NCBI GenBank assembly: GCA_031177985.1
Contig: JAPSJW010000004.1
Location: forward strand, 124,001 to 188,000
Direction: 5' to 3'
Source: Microbacteriaceae bacterium
GTDB lineage: Bacteria > Actinomycetota > Actinomycetes > Actinomycetales > Microbacteriaceae
DNA: 64,000 nucleotides
In this document: piece by piece, positions 24,767 through 33,486 of the stretch
Numbering within the stretch: position 1 is the first letter of the stretch
Layout: each line of letters opens with the position of its first letter
Notes under the pieces: generated by a model
Told to the model about the DNA's origin: nothing
Database searches by the model: none
What the model saw: the letters and a program-made list of their open reading frames with translations, nothing else
Made by a program: the position numbers and the translations under genes

Positions 24767-26623
24767 ATGTCACCCCGCTCAGCCGCGCCGCTCCAGCCCG
24801 CCGCGACCGACCCGTCGCGCATCCGCAACTTCTGCATCATCGCGCACATCGATCACGGCAAGTCGACCCTCGCCGACCGCATGCTGCAGATCACGGGCGT
24901 CGTCTCCGACCGCGACATGCGTGCGCAGTACCTCGACCGCATGGACATCGAGCGCGAGCGCGGCATCACGATCAAGAGCCAGGCCGTGCGGATGCCGTGG
25001 AGCGTCGACGGCGGCACGTACGCCCTGAACATGATCGACACGCCGGGGCACGTCGACTTCACCTACGAGGTCTCCCGCTCGCTCGCGGCGTGCGAGGGTG
25101 CGATCCTGCTGGTCGATGCGGCGCAGGGCATCGAGGCGCAGACCCTCGCCAATCTGTACCTCGCGCTCGAGAACGACCTCGAGATCATCCCGGTGCTCAA
25201 CAAGATCGACCTGCCGGCGGCCGACCCCGACAAGTACGCCCGGGAGCTCGCGCAGCTGATCGGCGGCGACCCCGAGGACGTCATGCGGGTCTCGGGCAAG
25301 ACCGGCGTGGGCGTCGAGGAGCTGCTCGACCGCGTCGTCGAGCGCATCCCGGCGCCGGTGGGCGACGCATCTGCCGCCCCGCGCGCCATGATCTTCGACT
25401 CGGTCTACGACTCCTACCGCGGCGTCGTGACCTATGTGCGCATGATCGACGGCTCGCTCAACCCGCGTGAGCGCATTCAGATGATGTCGACGAAGGCTGT
25501 GCACGACATCCTCGAGATCGGCGTGAGCTCGCCCGAGCCGACCCCCAGCCAGGGTCTCGGCGTCGGCGAGGTCGGCTACCTCATCACGGGCGTGAAGGAC
25601 GTGCGTCAGTCGAAGGTCGGCGACACCGTGACGACCGCGGCGAAGCCGGCCACCCAGGCGCTCGAGGGCTACACCGATCCGCTGCCGATGGTCTTCTCGG
25701 GCATCTACCCGATCGACGGCGGCGACTACCCCGACCTGCGCGACGCACTCGACAAGCTCAAGCTGTCCGACGCTGCCCTGCAGTACGAGCCCGAGACCTC
25801 GGTCGCGCTCGGCTTCGGCTTCCGCTGCGGGTTCCTCGGCCTGCTGCACCTCGAGATCGTCACCGAGCGGCTGCGCCGCGAGTTCGACCTCGACCTCATC
25901 ACGACGGCCCCCAGCGTCATCTACGAGGTGACGACGGAGGACAAGAAGACGGTCGTCGTGACGAATCCGAGCGAGTACCCGACCGGCAAGATCGCCTCGG
26001 TCAGCGAGCCGATCGTCTCGGCGTCGATCCTCGCCCCGAAGGACTACGTCGGCGCGATCATGGACCTCTGCCAGACCCGACGCGGCACCATGCGCAGCAT
26101 GGACTACCTCGGCGAGGACCGGGTGGAGCTCAAGTACACGCTTCCGCTCGGCGAGATCGTCTTCGACTTCTTCGACCAGCTGAAGAGCCGCACGCAGGGC
26201 TACGCGAGCCTCGACTACGAGCCGGCAGGGCAGCAGGAGGCGGACCTCGTGAAGGTCGACATCCTGCTGCAGGGCGAGCAGGTCGACGCCTTCAGCGCGA
26301 TCGTGCACAAGGACAAGGCCTACGCCTACGGCGTGCTGATGACCGGCCGGCTGCGCGAGCTCATCCCGCGTCAGCAGTTCGAGGTGCCCATCCAGGCCGC
26401 GATCGGCGCCCGCATCATCGCGCGTGAGAGCATCCGCGCGATGCGCAAGGACGTGCTCGCGAAGTGCTACGGCGGTGACATCACCCGCAAGCGCAAGCTG
26501 CTCGAGAAGCAGAAGGAGGGCAAGAAGCGGATGAAGATGGTCGGCCGCGTCGAGGTGCCCCAGGAGGCGTTCATCGCCGCGCTCTCGGGCGATGTCGAAT
26601 CGAAGGACAAGGCGAAGAAGTAG
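24767..26623 (+). CDS. lepA: Elongation factor 4 (LepA)
   Basis: LepA is a ribosome-associated GTPase that affects initiation and elongation under stress. The 618-residue protein has G1 [10 protein letters not shown] near residues 25-34, G2/G3 [12 protein letters not shown] and [18 protein letters not shown], and G4 NKIDLP. Domains II-V follow, with the LepA-specific [19 protein letters not shown] and a C-terminal domain ending in [20 protein letters not shown] and [13 protein letters not shown]. The start at 24767 is chosen because upstream in-frame codons overlap the epimerase gene. Its 3' end is 4 bp from the stop of a convergent lipoprotein gene. Confidence 0.97.
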   Translation: MSPRSAAPLQPAATDPSRIRNFCIIAHIDHGKSTLADRMLQITGVVSDRDMRAQYLDRMDIERERGITIKSQAVRMPWSVDGGTYALNMIDTPGHVDFTYEVSRSLAACEGAILLVDAAQGIEAQTLANLYLALENDLEIIPVLNKIDLPAADPDKYARELAQLIGGDPEDVMRVSGKTGVGVEELLDRVVERIPAPVGDASAAPRAMIFDSVYDSYRGVVTYVRMIDGSLNPRERIQMMSTKAVHDILEIGVSSPEPTPSQGLGVGEVGYLITGVKDVRQSKVGDTVTTAAKPATQALEGYTDPLPMVFSGIYPIDGGDYPDLRDALDKLKLSDAALQYEPETSVALGFGFRCGFLGLLHLEIVTERLRREFDLDLITTAPSVIYEVTTEDKKTVVVTNPSEYPTGKIASVSEPIVSASILAPKDYVGAIMDLCQTRRGTMRSMDYLGEDRVELKYTLPLGEIVFDFFDQLKSRTQGYASLDYEPAGQQEADLVKVDILLQGEQVDAFSAIVHKDKAYAYGVLMTGRLRELIPRQQFEVPIQAAIGARIIARESIRAMRKDVLAKCYGGDITRKRKLLEKQKEGKKRMKMVGRVEVPQEAFIAALSGDVESKDKAKK

Positions 26624-26627
26624 TCGC

Positions 26628-27089
26628 CTACCGCGGCGCCCCGCAGGTCTCGCGCTGGAACTCGAGCACCGATCCGGTCGTGACGCGCTCCGCCGATCCG
26701 GCGAACAGCACGATGTCCTCACCGGTCAGCGCGAGTTCCGCCGCGCGGAAGCGCAGCGGGATGATCGCGGCGTCGCCCACGGTGCGCAGCAGGTAGAGGC
26801 CCTGCGACTCGAGGCGCTGCTCGAACGGCGGGCGGGACCCGAGCCCGATGCTGCCGAAGCCCTCGACCGGCCTCGGGAAGCGCCAGAACCGCGGCGACTC
26901 AGTGGTCGAGCCGCCGAGGGGGTCCAGCCGCAGCCCGTCCACGGTGCCGGCACACAGCACGACGAGCGCGATGTGCTGCCCGTAGGAGTCGACGGTGATG
27001 CCGACCGCGCCGGTGGCGGGAGGCGACGCGCTGCAGGAGGTCGTGAGCAGCACCGCGAGAGCCGCCCCGAGCATCCGCGCCGACCTCAT
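26628..27089 (-). CDS. Hypothetical small lipoprotein
   Basis: I do not recognise a named family. The 153-residue protein starts MRSARMLGAALAVLLTTSCS, a lipoprotein signal peptide with Cys as the predicted lipidated residue. The mature part is rich in beta-type sequence (GQHIALVVLCAGTVDGLRLD) and ends FQRETCGAPR, so two further cysteines (in VLCAG and ETCGA) could form a disulfide outside the membrane. Codon usage is normal for the region, which supports a real gene. The start at 27089 follows TACGGT by 6 nt. Confidence 0.72.
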   Translation of the reverse strand: MRSARMLGAALAVLLTTSCSASPPATGAVGITVDSYGQHIALVVLCAGTVDGLRLDPLGGSTTESPRFWRFPRPVEGFGSIGLGSRPPFEQRLESQGLYLLRTVGDAAIIPLRFRAAELALTGEDIVLFAGSAERVTTGSVLEFQRETCGAPR

Positions 27090-27095
27090 GGGCAC

Positions 27096-27101
27096 ACCGT
27101 A
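27096..27101 (-). promoter_or_regulatory. Predicted -10 element for leaderless lipoprotein transcript
   Basis: TACGGT on the minus strand exactly 6 nt before ATG 27089; no ribosome-binding site between. Confidence 0.42.
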
Positions 27102-27127
27102 GCCCCGGTTCGGGGGCGCATGCTCGG

Positions 27128-27133
27128 TAGGAT
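27128..27133 (+). promoter_or_regulatory. Predicted -10 element, DUF1990 gene
   Basis: TAGGAT, 22 nt before GTG 27156, with GGAAGGCAGG between them as a possible ribosome-binding site. Confidence 0.35.
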
Positions 27134-27155
27134 GGGGCGACCGGAAGGCAGGACC

Positions 27156-27821
27156 GTGGACGAGAAGCCCAGCGCGGAGCTGTGGGAACGGCCGGTGAGC
27201 TACGCCGCCGTCGGGGCGACCGCTGCGCCTGATCTGATGCAGTATCCGCCGTCGGGCTACCGCCCGATGGAGCGGCGCGCGCGCATCGGACACGGCGACG
27301 AGCGCTTCGACTGGGCCTGGAGCGAGACGCTCACCTGGGGCATCCAGAAGCACGCCGGATTCGAGGTGCGCATCATCGAGGCGCCGACCGAGCTGCTCGA
27401 GGGCTCGTACGCGCCCGTCCGCTTCGACGAGGAGGGCACGCCCGTCTCGCGGGACGAGCTCGACCCCCAGGAGCGGGTCTACTCGCCCGACGGCGTGGCG
27501 TACCTGCGCGCGGGTGACACCGCAGTTCTCGGGCTGCCGCTCGGCATCAAGGCGCCGGCCCGCGTGGTCTACGTCGTCGACGAGCCCAACCGCAAAGGTT
27601 TCGCCTACGGCACCCTCAAGGGGCACCCTGAGGACGGCGAGGAGTCGTTCATCATCGAGCGCCGCGACGACGGATCGGTCTGGATCGAGATCCGCAACTT
27701 CTCCCGCCCGGCGACCTGGTACTGGCGGCTCGCCTACCCGGTGCTGCGCGCGTTCCAGGAGTACTTCACCCGCCGGTATCTGGCCGCACTCGCGGGCCCC
27801 ATCCCGAGCTCGACCGACTGA
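27156..27821 (+). CDS. DUF1990 family protein
   Basis: A 221-residue protein of the DUF1990 (UPF0548) family, widespread in actinobacteria and plants, with no established function. Visible landmarks are ERPVSYAAVGATAAPDLMQY at the N-terminus, RRARIGHGDERFDWAWSETL, a central PLGIKAPARVVYVVDEPNRK and GFAYGTLKGHPEDGEESFII. The C-terminus has SRPATWYWRLAYPVLRAFQE, the most conserved block. No signal peptide or membrane helix is seen. I chose GTG 27156; ATG 27132 is in frame but overlaps the promoter-like box. It lies just before hemW on the same strand. Confidence 0.85.
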   Translation: MDEKPSAELWERPVSYAAVGATAAPDLMQYPPSGYRPMERRARIGHGDERFDWAWSETLTWGIQKHAGFEVRIIEAPTELLEGSYAPVRFDEEGTPVSRDELDPQERVYSPDGVAYLRAGDTAVLGLPLGIKAPARVVYVVDEPNRKGFAYGTLKGHPEDGEESFIIERRDDGSVWIEIRNFSRPATWYWRLAYPVLRAFQEYFTRRYLAALAGPIPSSTD

Positions 27822-27845
27822 CCGGCAGCCGGCCCGCTCCTTTGC

Positions 27846-27851
27846 GAGAAT
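27846..27851 (+). promoter_or_regulatory. Predicted -10 element for leaderless hemW transcript
   Basis: GAGAAT (TGCGAGAAT, extended form) exactly 6 nt before ATG 27858. Confidence 0.42.
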
Positions 27852-27857
27852 GAGCGG

Positions 27858-29078
27858 ATGCCGAGCGCCCTCCCGATCGCCGACCCGGCGCCGAGCGACG
27901 GGGCTCTCCCGGCATCCGCCCGGCTGGGCGTCGAGGAGCGCGATCTCGGGGTGTACCTGCACGTGCCGTTCTGCCGGGTGCGCTGCGGCTACTGCGACTT
28001 CAACACCTACACCGCGACCGAGCTGCGGGGCGTGACGCGGGAGGACTACGCGTCGCAGGCGATCGCCGAGCTCGAGCTGGCCTCACGGGTGCTCGGCGGC
28101 TTTCCGCGCCGCGTCGCCTCGACGGTGTTCTTCGGCGGGGGGACCCCGACCCTGCTCCCGGCTCGGGACCTCGTGCGGATGCTCGACGGCGTCCGCTCTT
28201 CTCTCGGCATCGCGGAGGGCGCCGAGGTGACGACGGAGGCCAACCCCGACTCGGTCGATCCGGAGTACCTCGCGACCCTCGCCGCGGGCGGTTTCACGCG
28301 GGTGAGCTTCGGCATGCAGTCGGCGGTGCCGCACGTGCTGGCGACCCTCGATCGCACCCATGACCCCGAGCGGATCCCGCTCGTCGTGCGCTGGGCCCGC
28401 GAGGCGGGGCTCCAGGTCAGTCTCGACCTCATCTACGGCACGCCGGGGGAGTCGCTCGACGACTGGCGCCGCTCGCTCGAGCAGGCGATCGCGCAGCGGC
28501 CGGACCACATCTCCGCCTACGCGCTCATCGTCGAGCAGGGCACGAAGCTCGCCCGGAGGGTCGCTCACGGCGAGCTGGCGGCTCCTGACGACGACCTGCA
28601 GGCGGACTTCTACGAGCTGGCCGACGAACTGCTGAGCTCAGCGGGCTACGAGTGGTACGAGGTCAGCAACTGGTCGACCGGTCCAGCGACGCGGTCGCGG
28701 CACAACACGGCGTACTGGACCGGCCAGGACTGGTGGGGCGTCGGTCCCGGGGCGCACAGCCACGTCGGCGGGGTGCGCTGGTGGAATGCGAAGCACCCGG
28801 CGGCCTACGCCCAGCGGCTGGCCGAGGGCCTCTCGCCCGCGGTGGGACGAGAGACCCTCGACGCCGAGGCCAGGCAACTCGAGACGGTGCTGCTCGGTTC
28901 GCGCATCCGGGAGGGCCTGCCGCTCGAGCTCGTGCCCGAGCGCGAGGGGGTCGCCGCGCTCATCGCCGACGGCCTCGTGGAGGGCGCGTCGGCGGTGAAC
29001 GGGCGGCTGGTGCTCACACGACGCGGTCGGCTGCTCGCCGACGCGGTCGTGCGGGCGATCACTCCTGGACGAACTTGA
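27858..29078 (+). CDS. hemW: Radical SAM heme chaperone HemW
   Basis: HemW binds heme and inserts it into respiratory enzymes; it is related to, but distinct from, the coproporphyrinogen oxidase HemN. The 406-residue protein has the radical SAM cluster motif in HVPFCRVRCGYCDF, with Cys39, Cys43 and Cys46. VFFGGGTPTLLPARDLVRML and EVTTEANPDSVDPEYLATLA follow, then the SFGMQSAVPHVLATLDR block and a C-terminal domain with GPGAHSHVGGVRWWNAKHP. HemN-specific catalytic residues at the N-terminal extension are not evident. Location between lepA and hrcA is canonical. The stop overlaps 20 bp with the convergent DUF4870 gene. Confidence 0.94.
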   Translation: MPSALPIADPAPSDGALPASARLGVEERDLGVYLHVPFCRVRCGYCDFNTYTATELRGVTREDYASQAIAELELASRVLGGFPRRVASTVFFGGGTPTLLPARDLVRMLDGVRSSLGIAEGAEVTTEANPDSVDPEYLATLAAGGFTRVSFGMQSAVPHVLATLDRTHDPERIPLVVRWAREAGLQVSLDLIYGTPGESLDDWRRSLEQAIAQRPDHISAYALIVEQGTKLARRVAHGELAAPDDDLQADFYELADELLSSAGYEWYEVSNWSTGPATRSRHNTAYWTGQDWWGVGPGAHSHVGGVRWWNAKHPAAYAQRLAEGLSPAVGRETLDAEARQLETVLLGSRIREGLPLELVPEREGVAALIADGLVEGASAVNGRLVLTRRGRLLADAVVRAITPGRT

Positions 29079-29514
29079 TCGCGACAGGGTAGCGGTACCA
29101 CTGCCCCTGGTTGGCCTTCACGGCAGCGATGATGCTGAAGACGACCACGACGATCTGCACGGCGAAGAGCAGCACGATGCCGATGCCGATGATCGAGAGC
29201 AGGCCGCTCACGAGCGCGGCGATCAGCGCCGTGAGCTGGAAGTTCAGGGCTGACGCGGAGTGCGCCCGGATGAACGGCCCGCGGTCCTTCATCACCAGGT
29301 AGACGACGAGCGCGGGGATGAAGCCGAAGAAGATGCCGCCGACGTGCGTGAGCGTCGCCCACAGCTTCTCCTCCTGAGGGTTCAGGGGCTGCGGGGGAGC
29401 GGTGTAGGGCTGCTGCGGTTGGGCGTTGTAAGGCTGCTGCGGTTGGGCGTTGTAAGGCTGCTGCGGCTGGCCGTTGTCGGGCTGCTGTGGCGGGGGAGGA
29501 GGCGCATCGGTCAT
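29059..29514 (-). CDS. DUF4870 membrane protein with Gln/Pro repeat tail
   Basis: A 151-residue protein. The first 50 residues are a disordered, proline/glutamine-rich tail with three near-identical 8-residue repeats (PQQPYNAQ type). The remainder is the DUF4870 domain: EKLWATLTHVGGIFFGFIPA, VYLVMKDRGPFIRAHSASAL, then two hydrophobic segments (LIAALVSGLLSIIGIGIVLL and VQIVVVVFSIIAAVKANQG). It is predicted to be a small integral membrane protein. The family has no assigned function. A second DUF4870 gene lies just upstream on the same strand, with a terminator-like hairpin between the two. Confidence 0.85.
   Translation of the reverse strand: MTDAPPPPPQQPDNGQPQQPYNAQPQQPYNAQPQQPYTAPPQPLNPQEEKLWATLTHVGGIFFGFIPALVVYLVMKDRGPFIRAHSASALNFQLTALIAALVSGLLSIIGIGIVLLFAVQIVVVVFSIIAAVKANQGQWYRYPVAIKFVQE
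29407..29478. repeat. Three tandem 24-bp repeats inside a DUF4870 gene
   Basis: Units at 29407-29430, 29431-29454 and 29455-29478. The first two differ at one base and the third at three. They encode an 8-residue Pro/Gln unit in the disordered tail, a typical slippage-prone tract. Confidence 0.85.
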
Positions 29515-29531
29515 GAGGGCATTAAAGCGGA

Positions 29532-29557
29532 GAGGGCCGGTCTCGCGACCGACCCTC
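29532..29557 (-). terminator. Hairpin after the upstream DUF4870 gene
   Basis: GAGGGCCGGTC (29532-29542) against GACCGACCCTC (29547-29557), an 11-bp stem with one mismatch and a 4-nt loop, 21 bp past the stop codon at 29579. Confidence 0.6.
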
Positions 29558-29578
29558 CGTGAAACGTTTGCGTTCCGC

Positions 29579-29965
29579 TTACTTGATGAGGCGCAGCGCG
29601 AAGGGGTAGCGGTAGGGCGTGCCGTCTTTCGCCTTGACGAAGCCGAGGATCGAGAAGATGATCTGCGCGGCCCAGATGGCGAGGTAGAGCAGCGGCGCGA
29701 TGAGGCCGAAGACCCACACCACGAAGGTGATGATCGTGACGAGGATGAACAGCGCGACCCAGGCGATCGTCAGCGTGATCTGGAAGTTCAGCGCCTCCTT
29801 GGCCTCGTTGCGGGTGAAGGCGCCGCGGTCCTTGAAGACGAGCCAGATGATCAGCGAGGGAAGCGGTCCGAGGATGCCGCCGAGGTGGGCGAAGCTCGCC
29901 CACTGACGGTCTTCGGACTCGGAGAGGGGCGGCTGCGGGGCGGCCGCGGGAGTGGCGTTGGTCAT
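29579..29965 (-). CDS. DUF4870 membrane protein (paralogue)
   Basis: A 128-residue paralogue of the neighbouring DUF4870 protein without the repeat tail. The N-terminus is short and Ala/Pro-rich (TNATPAAAPQPPLSESEDRQ). It is followed by WASFAHLGGILGPLPSLIIW, VFKDRGAFTRNEAKEALNFQ and two long hydrophobic segments ending GFVKAKDGTPYRYPFALRLI. The two copies share the K-DRG-F and ALNFQ landmarks and a C-terminal YRYP motif, which suggests duplication. I start it at ATG 29965, preceded by GAAAGG. Function is unknown; predicted integral membrane. Confidence 0.84.
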   Translation of the reverse strand: MTNATPAAAPQPPLSESEDRQWASFAHLGGILGPLPSLIIWLVFKDRGAFTRNEAKEALNFQITLTIAWVALFILVTIITFVVWVFGLIAPLLYLAIWAAQIIFSILGFVKAKDGTPYRYPFALRLIK

Positions 29966-30086
29966 GTGATGCCTTTCACGTAGCGATGGGGGACCTGCGC
30001 GGGTCACGGGGCGCTTCGGTCGGGCCGCGTTCGCAGGCCGCTCCGCACGGCTCACAAGGTAGCGGCATCCTGAGAATTCCCGCAAT

Positions 30087-30167
30087 GACGCGCCGGGGGC
30101 AGGCGGGGCGCTCGACCAGCGACGCGCCGGGGGCAGGCGGGGCCCTCGAACAGCGACGCGCCGCCCC
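30087..30167. repeat. 34-bp tandem repeat in the hrcA upstream region
   Basis: Two 34-bp units (30087-30120 and 30121-30154) differ at two bases and a partial third starts at 30155. Each begins GACGCGCCGGGGGCAGGCGG. They lie within a 283-bp gap between divergent genes, before the hrcA promoter. The rest of the gap, 29966-30086, shows nothing I can assign. Confidence 0.8.
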
Positions 30168-30174
30168 GCGCGCG

Positions 30175-30229
30175 CTGGCGGATGCGCCGCCTCCGGGTAC
30201 AATTGGCAGTCCAGCAGGCCGAGTGCCAG
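30175..30229 (+). promoter_or_regulatory. hrcA promoter with CIRCE-type operator
   Basis: CTGGCG (30175-30180), 17 bp, then TACAAT (30198-30203) form the promoter. Right after it TTGGCAGTC-N9-GAGTGCCAG (30203-30229) matches the CIRCE layout of the HrcA operator, with 8 of 9 positions complementary or close. The site overlaps the last base of the -10 box, so HrcA binding should block initiation. Confidence 0.7.
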
Positions 30230-30248
30230 TTGAAGGGAGGCGGTGACC

Positions 30249-31268
30249 ATGGCGACCGAACGCAGTCTCGAGGTTCTCAAGGTCATCGTGCAGGACTACG
30301 TCGCCTCACGCGAGCCCGTCGGATCGAAGTCGATCGTCGAGCGGCACAACTTCGGCGTCTCGGCCGCGACCATCCGCAACGACATGGCCCTCCTCGAGGA
30401 GGAGGAGCTGATCGCGGCGCCGCACACGTCGTCGGGACGCGTGCCCACCGACAAGGGCTACCGCCTCTTCGTCGATCAGCTCGCCGACCGCCGGCCGCTG
30501 ACGCCCGCGCAGCGTCACGCGATCGAGGCCTTCCTCGACGCATCCCTCGACCTCGACGATGTGCTCGCCCGCACCGTCCGTCTGCTCTCGCAGCTCACCC
30601 ACCAGGTCGCACTCGTGCAGTACCCGACGCTCAGCTCGTCGAGGGTGCGGCACGTCGAGCTCGTCCCTCTCGCCGCGACGCGGGTGATGGCTGTGCTCAT
30701 CACCGACTCCGGCCGGGTCGACCAGCGCATCCTGGACATCCCCGAGGCCGACGAGGTGTTCCTCGGCGAGGTGCGCGCGAAGATCAACGCGCTCGTCGGC
30801 GGCAGCACGATGACCGAAGCCGCCAAGACGCTGGCGGCGCTGCCCGAGCGCTTCGCTCCGGAGCGCGCAGAGGCCGTGCGGCGGCTCGCGTCGACCCTCG
30901 TCGAGCAGGTCGCCTCGAATCGCCAGGACCGCCTCGTCATGGCGGGCGCGGCGAACCTCGTGCGCACCGAGGAAGACTTCACCGGGTCGATCTATCCGGT
31001 GCTCGAGGCGATCGAGGAGCAGGTCACGCTGCTGAAGCTCTTCGCCGACATGGAGATCGACGAGCGCGGCGTCGCGGTGAGCATCGGGCGCGAGAATGCG
31101 GAGTTCGGACTCGCCGAGACGAGCGTGCTCACCAGCGGGTACACGACGACAGGTGGAAGCATCGGACGCCTCGGCGTGTTGGGACCGACGCGCATGGACT
31201 ACACGAACAACATGGCCGCTGTCCGCGCTGTCGCACGGTACCTGACGCGGCTCTTGGGTGAGGACTGA
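30249..31268 (+). CDS. hrcA: Heat-inducible transcription repressor HrcA
   Basis: HrcA binds CIRCE operators and represses class I heat-shock genes. The 339-residue protein has an N-terminal winged helix ([20 protein letters not shown], then [20 protein letters not shown]). The block [20 protein letters not shown] and [11 protein letters not shown], the strongest family signature, follows. The C-terminal dimerisation and GAF-like part contains [20 protein letters not shown] and [21 protein letters not shown] chose ATG 30249 because GGGAGG is 8 nt upstream; GTG 30243 is too close to it. It lies directly before dnaJ, and a CIRCE-like site in its promoter predicts autoregulation. Confidence 0.96.
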   Translation: MATERSLEVLKVIVQDYVASREPVGSKSIVERHNFGVSAATIRNDMALLEEEELIAAPHTSSGRVPTDKGYRLFVDQLADRRPLTPAQRHAIEAFLDASLDLDDVLARTVRLLSQLTHQVALVQYPTLSSSRVRHVELVPLAATRVMAVLITDSGRVDQRILDIPEADEVFLGEVRAKINALVGGSTMTEAAKTLAALPERFAPERAEAVRRLASTLVEQVASNRQDRLVMAGAANLVRTEEDFTGSIYPVLEAIEEQVTLLKLFADMEIDERGVAVSIGRENAEFGLAETSVLTSGYTTTGGSIGRLGVLGPTRMDYTNNMAAVRAVARYLTRLLGED

Positions 31269-31272
31269 CTTC

Positions 31273-32379
31273 TTGGCTGACCATTACGACGTGCTCGGTG
31301 TCGCCCGGGACGCTTCCGCCGACGAGATCAAGAAGGCGTACCGGCGCCTCGCACGGGAGCTCCACCCCGATGTGAACCCGAGCCCCGACGCCGCCGAGCG
31401 CTTCAAGCTCGTCACGCACGCCTATGACGTGCTGAGCGATCCGGAGCAGCGCCAGCAGTACGACCTCGGCCCGCAGGCCGGCTTCGGCGCAGGCGCGCAG
31501 GGCTTCGGCGGGTTCGGGGACATCTTCGAGACCTTCTTCGGCGCGAGCGCCGGGCGGGGCGGGCCGCGCAGCCGCAAGGAGCGCGGCGGCGACGCCCTCA
31601 TCCGCGTCGAGGTCGAGCTCGACGAGATCATCTTCGGCACGACCCGCGACCTCGAGGTCAACACGGCGGTGCTCTGTGAGACCTGCAACGGCTCGTGCGC
31701 CGCCCCCGGCACGACTCCGGTCACCTGCGACATCTGCCACGGCACCGGCCAGATCCAGCGCACGGTGCGCAGCCTGCTCGGCAACGTCATGACCTCGAGC
31801 CCCTGCGGCACCTGCCGCGGCTACGGCACCGTCATCCCGCACCCGTGCCCCACCTGCCAGGGCCAGGGGCGCGTCCGCGCGACCCGCACCATCTCGGTCG
31901 ACATCCCCGCGGGCGTCGACACCGGACTGCGCCTGCAGCTCCCCGGCCAGGGCGAGATCGGCCCCGCCGGCGGACCGCACGGCGACCTCTTCCTGGAGAT
32001 CAAGGTCAAGCACCACGACGTCTTCAGCCGGAACGGCGACGATCTCCTCGCGACCCTCGAGGTCGAGATGACGGATGCCATTCTCGGCACCACGACCACG
32101 CTGAAGGGCCTCGACGGCGATATCCCGGTCGAGATCAAGCCGGGCACGCAGAGCTCCGAGGTGCTGACGGTGCGCGAACGCGGCATCACGCGCCTGCGCG
32201 GCGGCGGACGCGGCGACCTCAAGATCGGCGTGCACGTGGTGACGCCCACCCGGCTCAGCCACAAGGAGACGGAGCTCATCAAGCAGCTCGCGAAGACCCG
32301 CAAGCAGGGCCCGCCGCGGCTCGCGCACTTCCAGCAGGGTCTCTTCGGCAAGCTGCGCGACCGCTTCCTCAACTTCTAG
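31273..32379 (+). CDS. dnaJ: Chaperone protein DnaJ
   Basis: DnaJ stimulates the DnaK ATPase and delivers substrates. The 368-residue protein has the J-domain at the start ([23 protein letters not shown] at residues 31-33) and a Gly/Phe region ([20 protein letters not shown]). Four zinc motifs follow: [24 protein letters not shown] and CPTCQGQG. The first ends in Cys rather than the usual Gly. The C-terminal substrate-binding domain has [21 protein letters not shown] start it at TTG 31273, giving [10 protein letters not shown], with GTGAGGA just upstream; a GTG at 31258 overlapping the hrcA stop is the alternative. Confidence 0.95.
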   Translation: MADHYDVLGVARDASADEIKKAYRRLARELHPDVNPSPDAAERFKLVTHAYDVLSDPEQRQQYDLGPQAGFGAGAQGFGGFGDIFETFFGASAGRGGPRSRKERGGDALIRVEVELDEIIFGTTRDLEVNTAVLCETCNGSCAAPGTTPVTCDICHGTGQIQRTVRSLLGNVMTSSPCGTCRGYGTVIPHPCPTCQGQGRVRATRTISVDIPAGVDTGLRLQLPGQGEIGPAGGPHGDLFLEIKVKHHDVFSRNGDDLLATLEVEMTDAILGTTTTLKGLDGDIPVEIKPGTQSSEVLTVRERGITRLRGGGRGDLKIGVHVVTPTRLSHKETELIKQLAKTRKQGPPRLAHFQQGLFGKLRDRFLNF

Positions 32380-33108
32380 ATGGCGCACTTCTACCTCGCC
32401 GAGGAGCTGACCGAGGCGGAGTCCGGCTCCGTCGTGCGGCTGACCGGCGCCGAAGCGAAGCACGCAGCCCTCGTGAGCAGGCTCGCGGTCGGCGAGACCG
32501 TGTCGATCGGAAACGGCGCGGGTCTCGTCGTGCGCGGCGAAGTCCTGTCGGCGGGGCGCGACCTCGTCGAGGTGCGGGCCGACCAGGTCATGCGGGTCGA
32601 GCCGTCGGGGCCGCGCATCGTGCTCGCCCAGGCGCTCGCGAAGGGCGACCGCGACGAGCTCGCCGTGCAGGCGGCCACCGAGCTCGGCGTCGACGAGGTC
32701 GTTCCCTGGGCCGCCGGTCGCTCGATCTCCCGGTGGGACGCCGTCAAGGCGGTCAAGGGCCGGGAGCGCTGGTCGTCGATCGCGCGGGAGGCCGCCAAGC
32801 AGGCGATGCGACCGCATCTGCCTGTCGTCTCCCCGCTTCTGACCACCAAGCAGCTCGCCGCACTCGCCCCCGAGGCGCACGTCGTCGTGCTCGAGCCGAC
32901 GGCGACATCCGCCCTGACCGACCTCGAGCCGGATGGACGCGACCTCGTGGTCGTCGTCGGGCCGGAGGGCGGCATCGCCCCCGACGAGCTGGAGCTGCTC
33001 GAGGGGTCGGGGGCGACTCTCGCGAGACTCGGCACGACCGTGCTGCGCACCTCCACCGCCGGACCCGCCGCGATCGCTGTGCTGAGCGCGAAACTCCGGC
33101 GCTGGTAG
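32380..33108 (+). CDS. rsmE: 16S rRNA (uracil-1498-N3)-methyltransferase RsmE
   Basis: RsmE methylates U1498 of 16S rRNA. The 242-residue protein is a SPOUT-class methyltransferase. The N-terminal PUA-like domain has LTGAEAKHAALVSRLAVGET; the catalytic domain has ALAKGDRDELAVQAATELGV, RWSSIAREAAKQAMRPHLPV and the SAM-binding knot VVVVGPEGGIAPDELELLEG, ending LGTTVLRTSTAGPAAIAVLS. The ATG directly follows the dnaJ stop with no gap. The pairing dnaJ-rsmE is widespread in Gram-positive bacteria. Confidence 0.95.
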   Translation: MAHFYLAEELTEAESGSVVRLTGAEAKHAALVSRLAVGETVSIGNGAGLVVRGEVLSAGRDLVEVRADQVMRVEPSGPRIVLAQALAKGDRDELAVQAATELGVDEVVPWAAGRSISRWDAVKAVKGRERWSSIAREAAKQAMRPHLPVVSPLLTTKQLAALAPEAHVVVLEPTATSALTDLEPDGRDLVVVVGPEGGIAPDELELLEGSGATLARLGTTVLRTSTAGPAAIAVLSAKLRRW

Positions 33109-33120
33109 GCGCATCCGTTC

Positions 33121-33126
33121 TAGGCT
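33121..33126 (+). promoter_or_regulatory. Predicted -10 element for leaderless HIT transcript
   Basis: TAGGCT, 6 nt before ATG 33133. It would start the HIT-phoH-ybeY-CorC-era transcript independently of hrcA. Confidence 0.5.
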
Positions 33127-33132
33127 TGTCGC

Positions 33133-33486
33133 ATGTCCAGTGACGCTCCCTCGATCTTCACGCGCATCATCGCGCGCGAGATCCCGGCCGACATCGTCTT
33201 CGAGTCGGAGAGCGTTCTCGCGTTCAGGGACATCGCGCCGCAGGCGCCCGTGCACCTGCTCGTCGTGCCGAAGACCGCGACCTATCGCACCGTGGGAGAG
33301 CTCGCGGCGGGCGATCCCGCACTCCTCGCGGAGCTCGTCACGACGGCGCAGCGGCTCGCGGACGAGCACAGCGACGGGCAGTACCGGCTCGTCTTCAACA
33401 CCGGCGAAGCCGCCGGACAGACCGTCTTCCACGTGCACGCACATGTGCTCGGCGGAGGGCTCGCGGAAGGAACCCTTGGCGACTAG
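33133..33486 (+). CDS. HIT family nucleotide-binding protein
   Basis: HINT-like HIT proteins hydrolyse adenosine phosphoramidates and related nucleotides. The 117-residue protein begins SIFTRIIAREIPADIVFESE and has the block ISPQAPVHLLVVPK-type sequence (here IAPQAPVHLLVVPKTATY). The histidine triad is FHVHAHVLGG with His100, His102 and His104, matching H-x-H-x-H. The catalytic centre is complete. It sits at the head of the phoH-ybeY-era group and overlaps the phoH start by 11 bp. A -10 box 6 nt before the ATG suggests it opens its own transcript. Confidence 0.94.
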   Translation: MSSDAPSIFTRIIAREIPADIVFESESVLAFRDIAPQAPVHLLVVPKTATYRTVGELAAGDPALLAELVTTAQRLADEHSDGQYRLVFNTGEAAGQTVFHVHAHVLGGGLAEGTLGD

